From Nocardioides marinus (lineage in GTDB: Bacteria; Actinomycetota; Actinomycetes; Propionibacteriales; Nocardioidaceae), in assembly GCF_013408145.1 (NCBI RefSeq), contig NZ_JACBZI010000001.1:1967501-2031500 (forward strand): 64,000 nucleotides of DNA, read 5' to 3'. The position numbers and the translations under genes are program-made. The notes under the pieces are model-generated. The model had not been told where the DNA came from. It searched no databases and worked only from the letters and a program-made list of their open reading frames with translations. Positions 16,105 to 25,300 of the stretch are shown here, piece by piece (the stretch's first letter is position 1; each line of letters opens with the position of its first letter).

Positions 16105-17589
16105 TCAGTCTCCCAGCCACGCGCTCGCACGCCGGGTGTGCTCGGCCTTCTTGGCCGGGACGAAGCCGTCGTACGTCCGGACGGCGAAGCCGGAGCGTGG
16201 GTTGCGCTCGAAGACCGCGCGGTGGTCACGGACGAAGGTCCAGTAGAGGCCGTCCCAGTCGGCCTCCCAGTCGCCGCGCGGCAGGTCGCTCATCTTCTTG
16301 AGGTAGTTGCTGCCCGAGACGTAGGGCTTGGTGGTGACCGACTCCCCCGCCGCGAACTGGCTCATGGCGTAGACGTTGGGCACCATCACCCAGTCGTACG
16401 CGTCGACGAACATCTCCATGAACCACTCGTACGCCGCTTCCGGCTCGGTCCGCAGCAGGCACATCGCGTTGCCCAGCACCATCAGCCGCTCGATGTGGTG
16501 GGCGTAGCCGTTCTCCAGCACCCGCCGCAGCACCAGGTCGACGGGGTCCAGCCCGGTCTCCGCGGTCCACCAGCCGTCGGCCAGCGGGCGGGTGTGGCCG
16601 AGGTGGTTGCGGCTGCGCATCCGCCGGCCCCACAGCACGTAGGTGGCGCGCACGTACTCCCGCCACCCGATCAGCTGGCGCACGAAGCCCTCGAGACTGG
16701 CCAGCGGCACCTCCTCGCCGGCGTCGAGCGCGTCGGCCAGCACGTCGCGCGGGTCGAGCAGGCCGATGTTGAGCCCCGGCGTGAGCAGCGCGTGGAAGAC
16801 GAAGGGGTGCTCCGCGGAGATGGCGTCCTCGTAGGGACCGAACTCGGCGAAGCGCTCCGCCAGGAACTGCCGCAGCCCCGCCCGCGCCTCGGCGTGCGAC
16901 GTCGGCCAGGCGAAGGCGTCGGCGTCGCCGGGGTTGTCGGGGAACGTCCGCTTCACCCACGCGATCGCGTCCTCCACCTCGGGGTGCCGGGAGCCAGGGC
17001 CCGGGCGCTCGACGGTGGGCACCGGGTGCCCCTTCGGCAGCTTCTTGCGGTTGTCCTCGTCGAAGGACCACTTGCCCCCGACCGGCTCGCCGGAGTCGGT
17101 CATCAGCACGTCGAGGCGCGTGCGCTGCCAGGAGTAGAAGTGCTGCATCCGCGCCCGGCGGCCCCGTGGACCGGCGCTGCCGTCGAAGTGCTCGGCGAGG
17201 TCGGCGCGGGTGCACAGGAAGTTCGGCGACTCCAACCACTCGTCGACCAGGGGGTCGAGGTCTCGCTCCAGCCAGTCGTCCACCACGTCGTACGCCGACA
17301 CGTGCACCTCCCCGGAGCCGGTCAGCCCCGCGAGGACCCGGTCGAGGGCGGCACGGGAGGTGGTGCGCCCGTCGGTGTCGACCCGCTCCACGGCGTACCC
17401 GGCCTCCTCGAGACTGCTGCCGAAACGGCGCATCGACGCCCGGTGCAGGACGAGCTTCTGGGTGTGGAAGCGGTACTGCCGGAACAGCAGGTCGTGCTCG
17501 ACCAGCACGAACACGGTGCCCTCGACCGCCGAGAGGTGCTGCTCGAAGAGCTGGTGCGGCAGGACGAGCCGGACGCGGGTGGGGGCCAC
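16105..17589 (-). CDS. Photolyase-related (FeS-BCP/DPRP family) protein without cluster cysteines
   Basis: Cryptochrome/photolyase superfamily protein of 494 aa. It has the N-terminal DPRP alpha/beta domain (RLVLPHQLFEQHL, VEHDLLFRQY) and the C-terminal FAD-binding helical domain (GWREYVRATYV, NGYAHHIERLMVLGNAMCLL, TTKPYVSGSNYLKKMSD). Prokaryotic members act on (6-4) photoproducts and bind a [4Fe-4S] cluster through four cysteines, three of them after the KMSD-like segment. Here that loop reads DLPRGDWEADWDGLYWTF and the whole protein contains only two cysteines, so the cluster is presumably absent. Leaderless start: TAGGCT, 6 nt, GTG. Confidence 0.85.
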   Translation of the reverse strand: MAPTRVRLVLPHQLFEQHLSAVEGTVFVLVEHDLLFRQYRFHTQKLVLHRASMRRFGSSLEEAGYAVERVDTDGRTTSRAALDRVLAGLTGSGEVHVSAYDVVDDWLERDLDPLVDEWLESPNFLCTRADLAEHFDGSAGPRGRRARMQHFYSWQRTRLDVLMTDSGEPVGGKWSFDEDNRKKLPKGHPVPTVERPGPGSRHPEVEDAIAWVKRTFPDNPGDADAFAWPTSHAEARAGLRQFLAERFAEFGPYEDAISAEHPFVFHALLTPGLNIGLLDPRDVLADALDAGEEVPLASLEGFVRQLIGWREYVRATYVLWGRRMRSRNHLGHTRPLADGWWTAETGLDPVDLVLRRVLENGYAHHIERLMVLGNAMCLLRTEPEAAYEWFMEMFVDAYDWVMVPNVYAMSQFAAGESVTTKPYVSGSNYLKKMSDLPRGDWEADWDGLYWTFVRDHRAVFERNPRSGFAVRTYDGFVPAKKAEHTRRASAWLGD

Positions 17590-17595
17590 CTGGCG

Positions 17596-17636
17596 AGCCT
17601 AGGCAGGCGCGCGAGGTGCCCGGTCACCCCTAGGGT
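17596..17636. promoter_or_regulatory. Divergent leaderless promoters
   Basis: The 53-bp gap between divergent genes holds TAGGCT read on the minus strand (17596-17601, 6 nt before the photolyase-related GTG) and TAGGGT on the plus strand (17631-17636, 6 nt before the hydrolase ATG). No operator-like dyad is obvious. Confidence 0.55.
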
Positions 17637-17642
17637 CGGGCC

Positions 17643-18371
17643 ATGGCGCTCCTCGACACCTGGACCTCCGGCTCCCACACCCACGGCGGCACCAGCCACC
17701 CGACGTACCGCAAGGGCACCGGCCCCGGTGTCGTGGTCATCCACGAGATCCCCGGCCCCACCCCGAGCGTCATCGGCTTCGGCGAGGAGCTGGTCGAGGC
17801 CGGCTACACGGTGGTGATGCCGCACCTGTTCGGGCGGGCCGAGGCGCCGATGTCCGCCGGGGCGGTGGCGCGCTCGATGCGGCAGGTGTGCGTCAGCGCG
17901 GAGTTCACCAAGCTCGCGACGGGGGTCACGACGCCGATCGCGGGGTGGCTGCGCTCGCTGGCGCGCGACCTGCACGCCGAGCTCGGCGGCCCCGGCGTGG
18001 GTGCACTGGGGATGTGCTTCACCGGCGGGTTCGCGCTGGCGATGATGGTCGACGACGCGGTCGCGGCTCCGGTGCTGTGCCAGCCGTCGGTGCCGTTCGC
18101 GGTCGGCAGGCGCCGTGCGGCCGACCTCAACCTCTCCCCCGACGACCTGGCCGCGGTCAAGCAGCGTGCGGCGGGCGGCTGCGCCGTCCTGGGCATCCAG
18201 TACGCCTCCGACCCGATGACCGGCTCCCGGTTCGACACCCTGGACCGCGAGCTCGGCGAGGCGTTCCTGCGAGTGGACCTCCCCGGCAAGGGCCACTCGG
18301 TCGTGACCGAGCAGCGCTCCCAGGTCGCGGTGGACCGGGTGCTGGACTTCTTCGGGGAGCGACTGCGGTGA
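17643..18371 (+). CDS. Dienelactone hydrolase family protein
   Basis: Alpha/beta hydrolase of 242 aa. The family's cysteine nucleophile is in GMCFTGG near residue 121, the N-terminal HEIPG motif is near 36-40, and the likely catalytic histidine is in KGHSVV near 218. Members hydrolyse dienelactones or related cyclic esters; the substrate cannot be told. The ATG is preceded by a TAGGGT box at 6 nt. It overlaps the arr start (GTGA), so the two are one operon, though no functional link is evident. Confidence 0.85.
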   Translation: MALLDTWTSGSHTHGGTSHPTYRKGTGPGVVVIHEIPGPTPSVIGFGEELVEAGYTVVMPHLFGRAEAPMSAGAVARSMRQVCVSAEFTKLATGVTTPIAGWLRSLARDLHAELGGPGVGALGMCFTGGFALAMMVDDAVAAPVLCQPSVPFAVGRRRAADLNLSPDDLAAVKQRAAGGCAVLGIQYASDPMTGSRFDTLDRELGEAFLRVDLPGKGHSVVTEQRSQVAVDRVLDFFGERLR

Positions 18372-18823
18372 GCGGGGTCCCCGCCCGGCGTCCGGTGACG
18401 CTGGCCGACCACGACCACGTGACGGGCCCGTTCTTCCACGGCACCGCCGCGGACCTGGCGGCAGGCGACGTCCTGGAGGCCGGTCGACGCTCCCACTTCC
18501 GTCCCGACCAGCCGCTGAGGCACGTCTACTTCGCCGCCCGCCTGGAGACGGCCGTGTGGGGAGCCGAGCTGGCGTCCGCCCTCGGCACGGGCGGTCCGGG
18601 CCGGGTGTACGTCGTGGAGCCGCTGGGCGCCTTCGAGGACGACCCGAACGTCACCGACAAGAGGTTCCCCGGCAACCCCACCGAGTCCTACCGCTCGACC
18701 GACGGTCTGCGGGTGGTCGGCGAGGTCGACGACTGGGAGCCGCACCCGCCGGAGGTCCTGCAGACGATGCTGGACAACCTCGCCACCCTGCGGCGCGAGG
18801 GCCGCGACGTCGTCATCGACTGA
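18368..18823 (+). CDS. arr: Rifamycin ADP-ribosyltransferase Arr
   Basis: NAD+-rifampin ADP-ribosyltransferase, 151 aa. It inactivates rifamycins by ADP-ribosylating the C23 hydroxyl. The family signatures are all present: GPFFHGT (His24), HVYFAA (Tyr54), AVWGAEL, VEPLGAFEDDPN (Asp91 or Asp92) and FPGNPTESYR. His24-Tyr54 spacing equals His19-Tyr49 of the mycobacterial enzyme. The GTG start overlaps the upstream stop, so expression depends on the hydrolase promoter. There are no mobile-element signs around it; it looks like a resident chromosomal arr rather than a cassette. Confidence 0.93.
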   Translation: MSGVPARRPVTLADHDHVTGPFFHGTAADLAAGDVLEAGRRSHFRPDQPLRHVYFAARLETAVWGAELASALGTGGPGRVYVVEPLGAFEDDPNVTDKRFPGNPTESYRSTDGLRVVGEVDDWEPHPPEVLQTMLDNLATLRREGRDVVID

Positions 18824-18835
18824 CCAGGTTGCTCG

Positions 18836-19639
18836 TCACGACGCGGTGAGGGGGAACACCGGCCAACCGATCTCCGTGCGCCATGCCGTCGGGTCGTCGG
18901 TGTCACGCGGACCCACGAGGTAGGACTCGCGGACCGGCCCGGCCACCGACCACGAGCTCGTCGCCACCCAGGCGCCCAGCTCGCCGTAGGTGACGTCGAT
19001 GTCGTCGTGGTCCCCGACGTGGGTGGCGATGGCCAGCTCCACCGACGGGAGCTCCACGGGTCTGACCCTGCCGAGGGGCCGCGGCACCGGCAGCGGGCGA
19101 TGGACCAGGACGTGGCCCCGCTCGGCGGTGAACAGGTCGTGGTCGTAGACACCGCCCGGGGGTCCCTCCGCGCGGTCACGGGGCCCGAGCACCGCGTCGA
19201 GCTCGGCCATCGCACCGGCGTACCAGCCGAGGACCTCGTCGTGCGCCACCTCGGCCTCCACCGCGGCGACGACCATCGACGGCACCGAGCGCACCGTCAC
19301 CTCGACCCGCGCCGGCTCGGGCGCCAGGAGCCGACGCAGCGAGGACACCGCCGCGCGGGTCCGCTCCAGCTCCACCTCCAGCCGGCGCAGGTGACCGGCG
19401 ACCAGGCCGGCACGGACCTCCAGGTCCTCGGTGGCGAGGATGCGGCGGACCTCGGGCAGCGGCACGTCGAGGTCACGCAGCCGGTGGATGACCTGAGCCG
19501 TGGGTATCTGTCCCGGGCCGTACCAGCGGTAGCCCGTGTGCTCGTCCACGGTCTCCGGTTCGAGCAGGCCGGCCTCGTGGTAGCGCCGCAGGGTGCGGAC
19601 GCTGAGGTGGGTCGCGCGCGAGAAGTCGCCGATGCTCAT
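18836..19639 (-). CDS. MerR-family regulator with GyrI-like effector domain
   Basis: Regulator of 267 aa. The N-terminal MerR winged helix MSIGDFSRATHLSVRTLRRY leads into a dimerisation helix near 80-110 (VELERTRAAVSSLRRLL). A C-terminal GyrI/AraC-effector-like domain from about residue 120 (VEVTVRSVPSMVVAAVEAEV to the end) resembles the BmrR drug-binding module. Start MSIGDF was chosen by homology; an in-frame GTG nine codons upstream lies inside the palindromic operator. It converges with arr and is divergent from the SnoaL-like gene, which it may control. Confidence 0.85.
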   Translation of the reverse strand: MSIGDFSRATHLSVRTLRRYHEAGLLEPETVDEHTGYRWYGPGQIPTAQVIHRLRDLDVPLPEVRRILATEDLEVRAGLVAGHLRRLEVELERTRAAVSSLRRLLAPEPARVEVTVRSVPSMVVAAVEAEVAHDEVLGWYAGAMAELDAVLGPRDRAEGPPGGVYDHDLFTAERGHVLVHRPLPVPRPLGRVRPVELPSVELAIATHVGDHDDIDVTYGELGAWVATSSWSVAGPVRESYLVGPRDTDDPTAWRTEIGWPVFPLTAS

Positions 19640-19664
19640 CCGGGCCTGCACCTCGTCATCGTGC

Positions 19665-19685
19665 ACCCTCTCCCAGGGGGAGGGT
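19665..19685. promoter_or_regulatory. MerR-type palindromic operator
   Basis: ACCCTC (19665-19670), a 9-bp centre and GAGGGT (19680-19685) form a perfect 6-bp dyad of the kind bound by BmrR/TipA-class MerR regulators. It sits between the merR start and the divergent SnoaL-like gene, so it may serve autoregulation, activation of the neighbour, or both. Confidence 0.65.
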
Positions 19686-19730
19686 CCAGCGCTTGTTTCT
19701 CCCCCGTGCGCACCCAAGAGGCTCCCCGAC

Positions 19731-20081
19731 ATGGACACCATGACCGGGCGACCCGACCTGACCGACCTCCCGACCACGCTGCAGACCTTCCTGACCGCTC
19801 ATGCCGCCCGCGACGTCGGGGCGGCTCTCGCGACGTTCACCGTGGATGCAGTCGTCACCGACCAGGGGGACGTCTACACGGGCACCGACCGTGTGCGGCA
19901 CTTCCTGGGCTCCGCAGGCAGCGAGTTCACCTACACCACCCAGCTGCTCGCCGCCCGCGGGAGCGCGGACAGGTGGGTGCTCACCCAGCGACTCGAGGGG
20001 GACTTCCCCGGTGGGGTGGCCGACCTCGAGTACGCCTTCACCCTGCGCGGCGCTCTGATCTGCCACCTGAGCATCGGGTGA
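19731..20081 (+). CDS. SnoaL/NTF2-like protein
   Basis: Small protein of 116 aa with an NTF2/SnoaL-like cone fold pattern: an N-terminal helix (LQTFLTAHAARDVGAALATF), then strands ending in LEYAFTLRGALICHLSIG. Such proteins act as small-ligand enzymes or binding proteins; the ligand is unknown. ATG with AAGAGG about 10 nt upstream. Divergent from the MerR gene across the palindromic operator, so it is a candidate target. Confidence 0.75.
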   Translation: MDTMTGRPDLTDLPTTLQTFLTAHAARDVGAALATFTVDAVVTDQGDVYTGTDRVRHFLGSAGSEFTYTTQLLAARGSADRWVLTQRLEGDFPGGVADLEYAFTLRGALICHLSIG

Positions 20082-20085
20082 CCGG

Positions 20086-21063
20086 TCAGTCCAGGCGCTC
20101 GACCAGCGCGTGCCCCAGCGCGGTGCCCGACAGCCAGGCGCCCTCGACGCGGGGCTTCTCGGACCACGAGTCCCCGCACGCGGCGACGCCGGTGTCGGTG
20201 AGGAGGTAGCGCTCGGGTCGCCCGGTGACGGGCTTGGCGAAGGTCCAGCGGTGGACGGTGGTGTGGACCGGGTCGAGCGTGGGGCCGACGTACCGGGTCA
20301 GGGCCTCGAGCATCGCCGGGCCGCCGCCCGGTGGGTCGGCGAGGTGCGGCTGCGCGTGCGCGTCGGTGGAGTGGGCGACCAGGACCGGCGCGGCGTCGCA
20401 GCGCCGGCGCCCGTCGTCGGCGATCCAGCCCAGCACCGGGTAGTCGTTGACGAACAGCCCGTCCGGCAGCTCCTCCCAGCAACGCTCGGGGTAGACCGCG
20501 GTCAGTGCCAGCACCGCCTCGTACGCCGCCGTCAGGCCCGCGGCCGCGGCCGGGTGGGCCGCGTGGTCGACGAGCCGGGCCGCCTGCGGGTCCGGCATCG
20601 CCAGCACCACCGCCCGCGCCGGACGACCGTCCACGGTGGGCAGGCCGTCCTCGGCCGAGACCCGCTGCACCTCGGTGGTCCCGCGCACCGGCAGGTCCAC
20701 GGCCAGTGCCTCGACCAGCGAGCGGATGCCGCCGGGCGTGCCCCAGCGCACCGGGCCGGTCGTCGTCGATCGGTCATCGCCGCGACCGGACACGACCCCG
20801 AAGGTGTCGGTCCACTCCCGCGCCAGCCCCGCCTCGGCCCACCCCGCCACGACCTGCTCGAAGGCCGGGTCGGAGACGGTGAAGTACGACGCCCCGATGT
20901 CGGCCGGCCGACCCTCGTGACGGCGCGAGGCCATCCGCCCGCCCGCCCGGCGGCCCCGGTCGACCAGCTCGACGGGGATGCCCGCCGCGGTGAGCACACG
21001 GGCGCAGGCGACGCCGGAGATCCCGGCGCCGACGATCATCACGGGCAGGCGAGGAGACTCCAC
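20086..21063 (-). CDS. Renalase-like FAD-dependent oxidoreductase
   Basis: Flavoprotein of 325 aa with an N-terminal dinucleotide-binding motif IVGAGISGVACARVL and the second glycine-rich stretch RRAGGRMASRR near residue 40. The C-terminus ends CGDSWSEKPRVEGAWLSGTALG, the second FAD-contacting region. This pattern is that of COG3380, predicted NAD(P)/FAD oxidoreductases related to renalase. The GTG start (ESPRLPVMIVG follows) was chosen by a CAGGCT box 6 nt upstream and because longer frames invade sbcD. Substrate unknown. Confidence 0.75.
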   Translation of the reverse strand: MESPRLPVMIVGAGISGVACARVLTAAGIPVELVDRGRRAGGRMASRRHEGRPADIGASYFTVSDPAFEQVVAGWAEAGLAREWTDTFGVVSGRGDDRSTTTGPVRWGTPGGIRSLVEALAVDLPVRGTTEVQRVSAEDGLPTVDGRPARAVVLAMPDPQAARLVDHAAHPAAAAGLTAAYEAVLALTAVYPERCWEELPDGLFVNDYPVLGWIADDGRRRCDAAPVLVAHSTDAHAQPHLADPPGGGPAMLEALTRYVGPTLDPVHTTVHRWTFAKPVTGRPERYLLTDTGVAACGDSWSEKPRVEGAWLSGTALGHALVERLD

Positions 21064-21134
21064 GTGACGAGCCTGGCAGGTCGGTGACGGCGTGGGTCCA
21101 CCCTGTTGTCGGTGCTCGCTCCTACGGTCGTGGC

Positions 21135-22322
21135 ATGCGCCTGCTCCACACCTCCGACTGGCACCTGGGCCGGTCGTTCCACCGGGAGGGGATGCTGGCG
21201 CACCAGGCGGCGTACGTCGACCACCTGCTCGAGGTCGTCGAGCGTGAGTGCGTCGACGTGGTGCTGGTGGCCGGCGACGTCTACGACCGGGCGTTGCCGC
21301 CGGTCGACGCCGTGGCCCTGGCCGACGAGGCCCTCGCCCGGCTCGCCGCGTCCCGCGCACGCGTCGTGGTGACCAGCGGCAACCACGACTCCGCTCGCCG
21401 GCTCGGGTTCAGCGCCCGACTCATCGATAGCGCCGGGGTCCACCTGCGCACTGACCCGGCCGGCGTCGGCACCCCGGTCCTGCTGGAGGACCAGCACGGT
21501 CCCGTCGCGATCCACGGCCTGCCCTACCTCGACCCCGAGTCGCTCCGCGAGCCGTGGGCGCTGACCGAGCGCAGCCACGAGGCGACGCTCACCGAGGCCA
21601 TGCGACGGGTCCGCGCCGACCTCGACACCCGCCGCGGCACCCGCTCGGTCGTGATGGCGCACGCGTTCGTCGGCGGGGGCGCCCGCCCCGAGGAGAGCGA
21701 CTCCGAGCGCGACATCTCCGTGGGTGGCGTCTCGCTGGTGCCGGTGCCGGTCTTCGACGGCGTCGACTACGTCGCCCTGGGGCACCTGCACGGGCGCCAC
21801 GTGCTCAGCGAGCGCGTGCACTACTCGGGGTCCCCCCTGGCCTACTCGTTCTCCGAGGCCGACCACCGCAAGGGCTCGTGGCTGGTCGACCTGGCCGCCG
21901 ACGGCTCGGTGCGCACCGAGTTCGTCGAGGCCCCGGTGCCCCGTCGGCTGGCGCGGCTGCGGGGCAGCCTGGAGGAGCTCCTCACCGAGGCCAGGCACGC
22001 CGAGCACGAGGACTCCTGGCTCCAGGTCACCCTCACCGACACCGACCGACCGGCCCAGGCCATGGAGCGGCTGCGCCGGCGCTTCCCGCACACCCTGGTG
22101 CTGGGCTTCGACGCGCCGCTGCCGAGCGTCGGCGGCCTGCCCGCCACGCGCACGTCCGGTCGCAGCGACCACGACGTGGTGACGGAGTTCTTCGCCACCC
22201 TGCGCGGGCGCCCGCCGGCCGACGACGAGTCCGCGCTGCTGCGTCGGGCCGTCGACGCGTGCTGCGAGGACGACGACCTCGCCCGCGAGCAGCGCACCAC
22301 CTCCGCAGGAGCGGCGCGATGA
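21135..22322 (+). CDS. sbcD: SbcD, nuclease subunit of SbcCD
   Basis: Mre11-type metallophosphoesterase of 395 aa. The phosphoesterase motifs are in order: DWHLGR (7-12), GDVYDR near 47, GNHDS near 80, MAHAFVGG near 175 and GHLHGRH near 217. With SbcC it forms an ATP-dependent nuclease that processes hairpins and blocked DNA ends. TACGGT lies 6 nt before the ATG, suggesting a leaderless promoter in the 71-bp gap shared with the divergent oxidoreductase gene. Its stop overlaps the sbcC start (ATGA). Confidence 0.93.
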   Translation: MRLLHTSDWHLGRSFHREGMLAHQAAYVDHLLEVVERECVDVVLVAGDVYDRALPPVDAVALADEALARLAASRARVVVTSGNHDSARRLGFSARLIDSAGVHLRTDPAGVGTPVLLEDQHGPVAIHGLPYLDPESLREPWALTERSHEATLTEAMRRVRADLDTRRGTRSVVMAHAFVGGGARPEESDSERDISVGGVSLVPVPVFDGVDYVALGHLHGRHVLSERVHYSGSPLAYSFSEADHRKGSWLVDLAADGSVRTEFVEAPVPRRLARLRGSLEELLTEARHAEHEDSWLQVTLTDTDRPAQAMERLRRRFPHTLVLGFDAPLPSVGGLPATRTSGRSDHDVVTEFFATLRGRPPADDESALLRRAVDACCEDDDLAREQRTTSAGAAR

Positions 22323-25300
22323 GGCTGCACCGCCTGGAGGTCACCGCCTTCGGCCCGTTCCCCGAGACGGTGGAGGTCGACCTCGACGCGCTCTCCGACG
22401 CCGGGCTCTTCCTGCTCACCGGCCCGACAGGCGCGGGCAAGACCAGCGTCCTCGACGCCGTCTGCTTCGCCCTGTACGGCGACGTCCCGGGCGACCGGGG
22501 GTCGGCCAAGCGGCTGCGGGCCGACCAGGCGGCCCCCGGCGTCCGGCCCCGCGTCGAGCTCGAGCTGAGCGTGGCCGGTCGACGACTGCGGCTGGTCCGC
22601 ACCCCGGCCTGGGAGCGCGAGAAGCTCCGCGGCACCGGCACGACCACCGAGCAGGCCTCCGTCGTGCTGGCCGAGCGACTGCCCGACGGGGAGTGGCGCA
22701 CGCTCTCGACCCGGCTCGACGAGACCGGCCACCTCGTCGGCGACCTGCTCGGGATGACGCTGACCCAGTTCACCCAGGTCGCGATGCTGCCGCAGGGACG
22801 CTTCCAGGCCTTCCTGCGCGCCAAGTCCGAGGACCGCCACAAGCTCCTGCAGCAGCTCTTCCGCACCGGTCGCTTCGAGGACGTCGAGGCCTGGCTGCGC
22901 GAGCACCGCTCCGGTCTGCGCCGCGAGTCCACCCGGCTCCAGCAGGTGGTGGCCGACCTCGTCAGCCGGGTCAGCGAGACCGCGGACGCCCAGCCCCCCG
23001 AGCCCGACTCCTGGGAGGACTCCCTGCTGGCCTGGGCCGGCGGGCTCCACACCACCGCCGTCACCGACCGTGATCACTCCGCCTCCCAGCGCGCCACCGC
23101 GGAGACCGGCGAGGCCCGGGCACGCGAGGCGCTGGAGCGCGCCCGCGCCGCCCACGACCAGCACCGGCGCTGGTCCCGCGCCCGCACCGAGCGTGCCGCG
23201 CTGCTTGCTCGCGGCGACGAGCACGCACGCCAGGAGACGGCGCTCGCCGACGCCCGGCGGGCGGTCCCCGTCGTGCTCGCCGACCGCCGGCACCGCGAGG
23301 CGGGCGCGGCGCTCGACCGGCTCGCGCGCCGGGTCACGACCCTGCGCGCGGAGCTGCCGGTGGCCCTGCCCGACGAGCAGCTCGCACCGCACGAGGAGGC
23401 CCTGCTGCTCGCTGCGGGCAGGGTGCGTGAGGCACTCCCCCGCCTCGCGGAGCTCGAGGAGATCGAGGGGCGCCTCCCCGAGCAGGCCGACGCCCGCCGG
23501 CAGGCCCGCGCCCGGGTGGAGGCCTGCGCTGCCGACGTCGCCGAGGCACCCGACCGGCTGCGCGCGGCCCGCGACCGGCTCCTCGCCGTCCAGGCAGAGG
23601 CCGCTGCTCTGCCCGCCCACGAGGCCGGCCTCGTTTCGGTGCGCGAGGCGATCGCCGCCGCCGTCGAGGCCCGGTCCGTCGAGGCCGAGCTGGCTTCCGC
23701 CCGGGCCGAGCACCTCGCCGCCCGCGAGGTCACGGTCGCGACGCACGAGCGCCTGCTCGCGGTGCGCGAGGCGCGGATCGAGTCGATGGCCTCCGAGCTG
23801 GCGGGGGCGCTGGCCGTGGGCGGCTGCTGCCCCGTGTGCGGCTCCCACGAGCACCCCGCCAAGGCGCAGCCCGGGCCCGATGCCACCGACGCCGCCGCCG
23901 AGAAGGACGCCCAGCGCCGGCTCGACGACGCCAAGACCGAGGAGCACCTGCGCGCCGAGCACGTGCGCGACCTCGAGACCAGGCTGGCCCTGCTGCGCGA
24001 CCGGGCCGGCGACACCGACCCCGACCGCTCCGGGGACGAGCTGACCCGGCTCGAGACCGCCTGCCGCCGGAGCCGAGCGGCCGCCGAGCAGGCCCCCCGC
24101 GCCGCCGCGGCGCTCACCCGCGCCGAGCAGGCCGCCGCCGACGCCGGCGCCGCGCTCGACCGGGCCCGGGCCCACCTCGTCGAGGTCGAGCAGCAGCACG
24201 CCACCGCCGTACGTGACGCCGACCGGCTGGAGGCCGAGGTAGCCGCCGCCGGCAGCCTGGCCCGACACGCCCTGGCCGGTGGCGACCCCGACGACCTCGA
24301 CCCGGCCGAGCCCGAGCTGCCGCTGGACGGACGTCCCGACCTGGGCGCGCTGGAGCCGGCGCTGACCCGCCGGTTGACCGTCGTGCGCACGCTGCGCGAC
24401 CTCACCCACGAGCACGCCGCCGCCGAGACCGCCGTCCGCGAGGCATGGGCCGGGTGCGAGGAGGCCGTCTCCGAGGCCGGCTTCGACGACCTCGACGCCG
24501 CGCTGGCCGCCGCCGTTCCCGCCGAGGAGCAGGAGCGGCTCGCGACCGCGGTCGAGGCGCACCGCACGCGGCTGGCAGCGGTGAGCGAGGTCCTCTCCGA
24601 CGCCCCCGACCCCGACTCCGAGGAGCCCCTGCCCGACCTCGACACCCTGACCGCCCAGCACGCGAGCGCCCAGGAGCTGCTGGGTGCGGCCCATACCCGC
24701 GCCACGACGCTGCGGGTGCGGGCCGAGCGGCTCGGGGCGCTGGTGACCGAGCTGACCGCTGCGCTGGAGGAGTGGGCACCGGTGCAGGAGCAGCTGCGCC
24801 TGGCGACCTCGGTCTCGTCGTTCGTCGACGGCCGCTCCGCGGACAACCCGCTGCAGATGCGTCTGTCGGCCTACGTCCTGGCCTGGCGGCTCTCCCAGGT
24901 GGTCGCCGCCGCCAACGAGCGACTCGCCCGGATGAGCGACCAGCGCTACTCCCTCGAGCACACCGGCCGCCGCGGCGCCGGCGAGACCCGCGGCGGGCTG
25001 AGCCTGCTGGTGCGTGACGACTGGTCCGGCGAGAGCCGCGACCCGGTCACGCTGTCGGGTGGGGAGACGTTCGTCGTCTCGCTGGCGCTGGCGCTGGGCC
25101 TGGCCGACGTCATCGCTCAGGAGGCAGGCGGCACGGAGCTCGACACCCTCTTCGTCGACGAGGGCTTCGGGTCGCTGGACCCCGAGACCCTCGAGGACGT
25201 CATGGACACCCTCGACTCCCTGCGCGAGGGCGGACGCGTGGTCGGCGTGGTCAGCCACGTGAGCGAGATGCGCGACCGGATCCCCGTCCAGCTGCACGTC

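Noticed and set aside
21842..25297. Very long open frame antisense to sbcC
   Set aside because: It mirrors the codon bias of a G+C-rich coiled-coil gene, has no recognisable domain, and sbcC shows every family motif.
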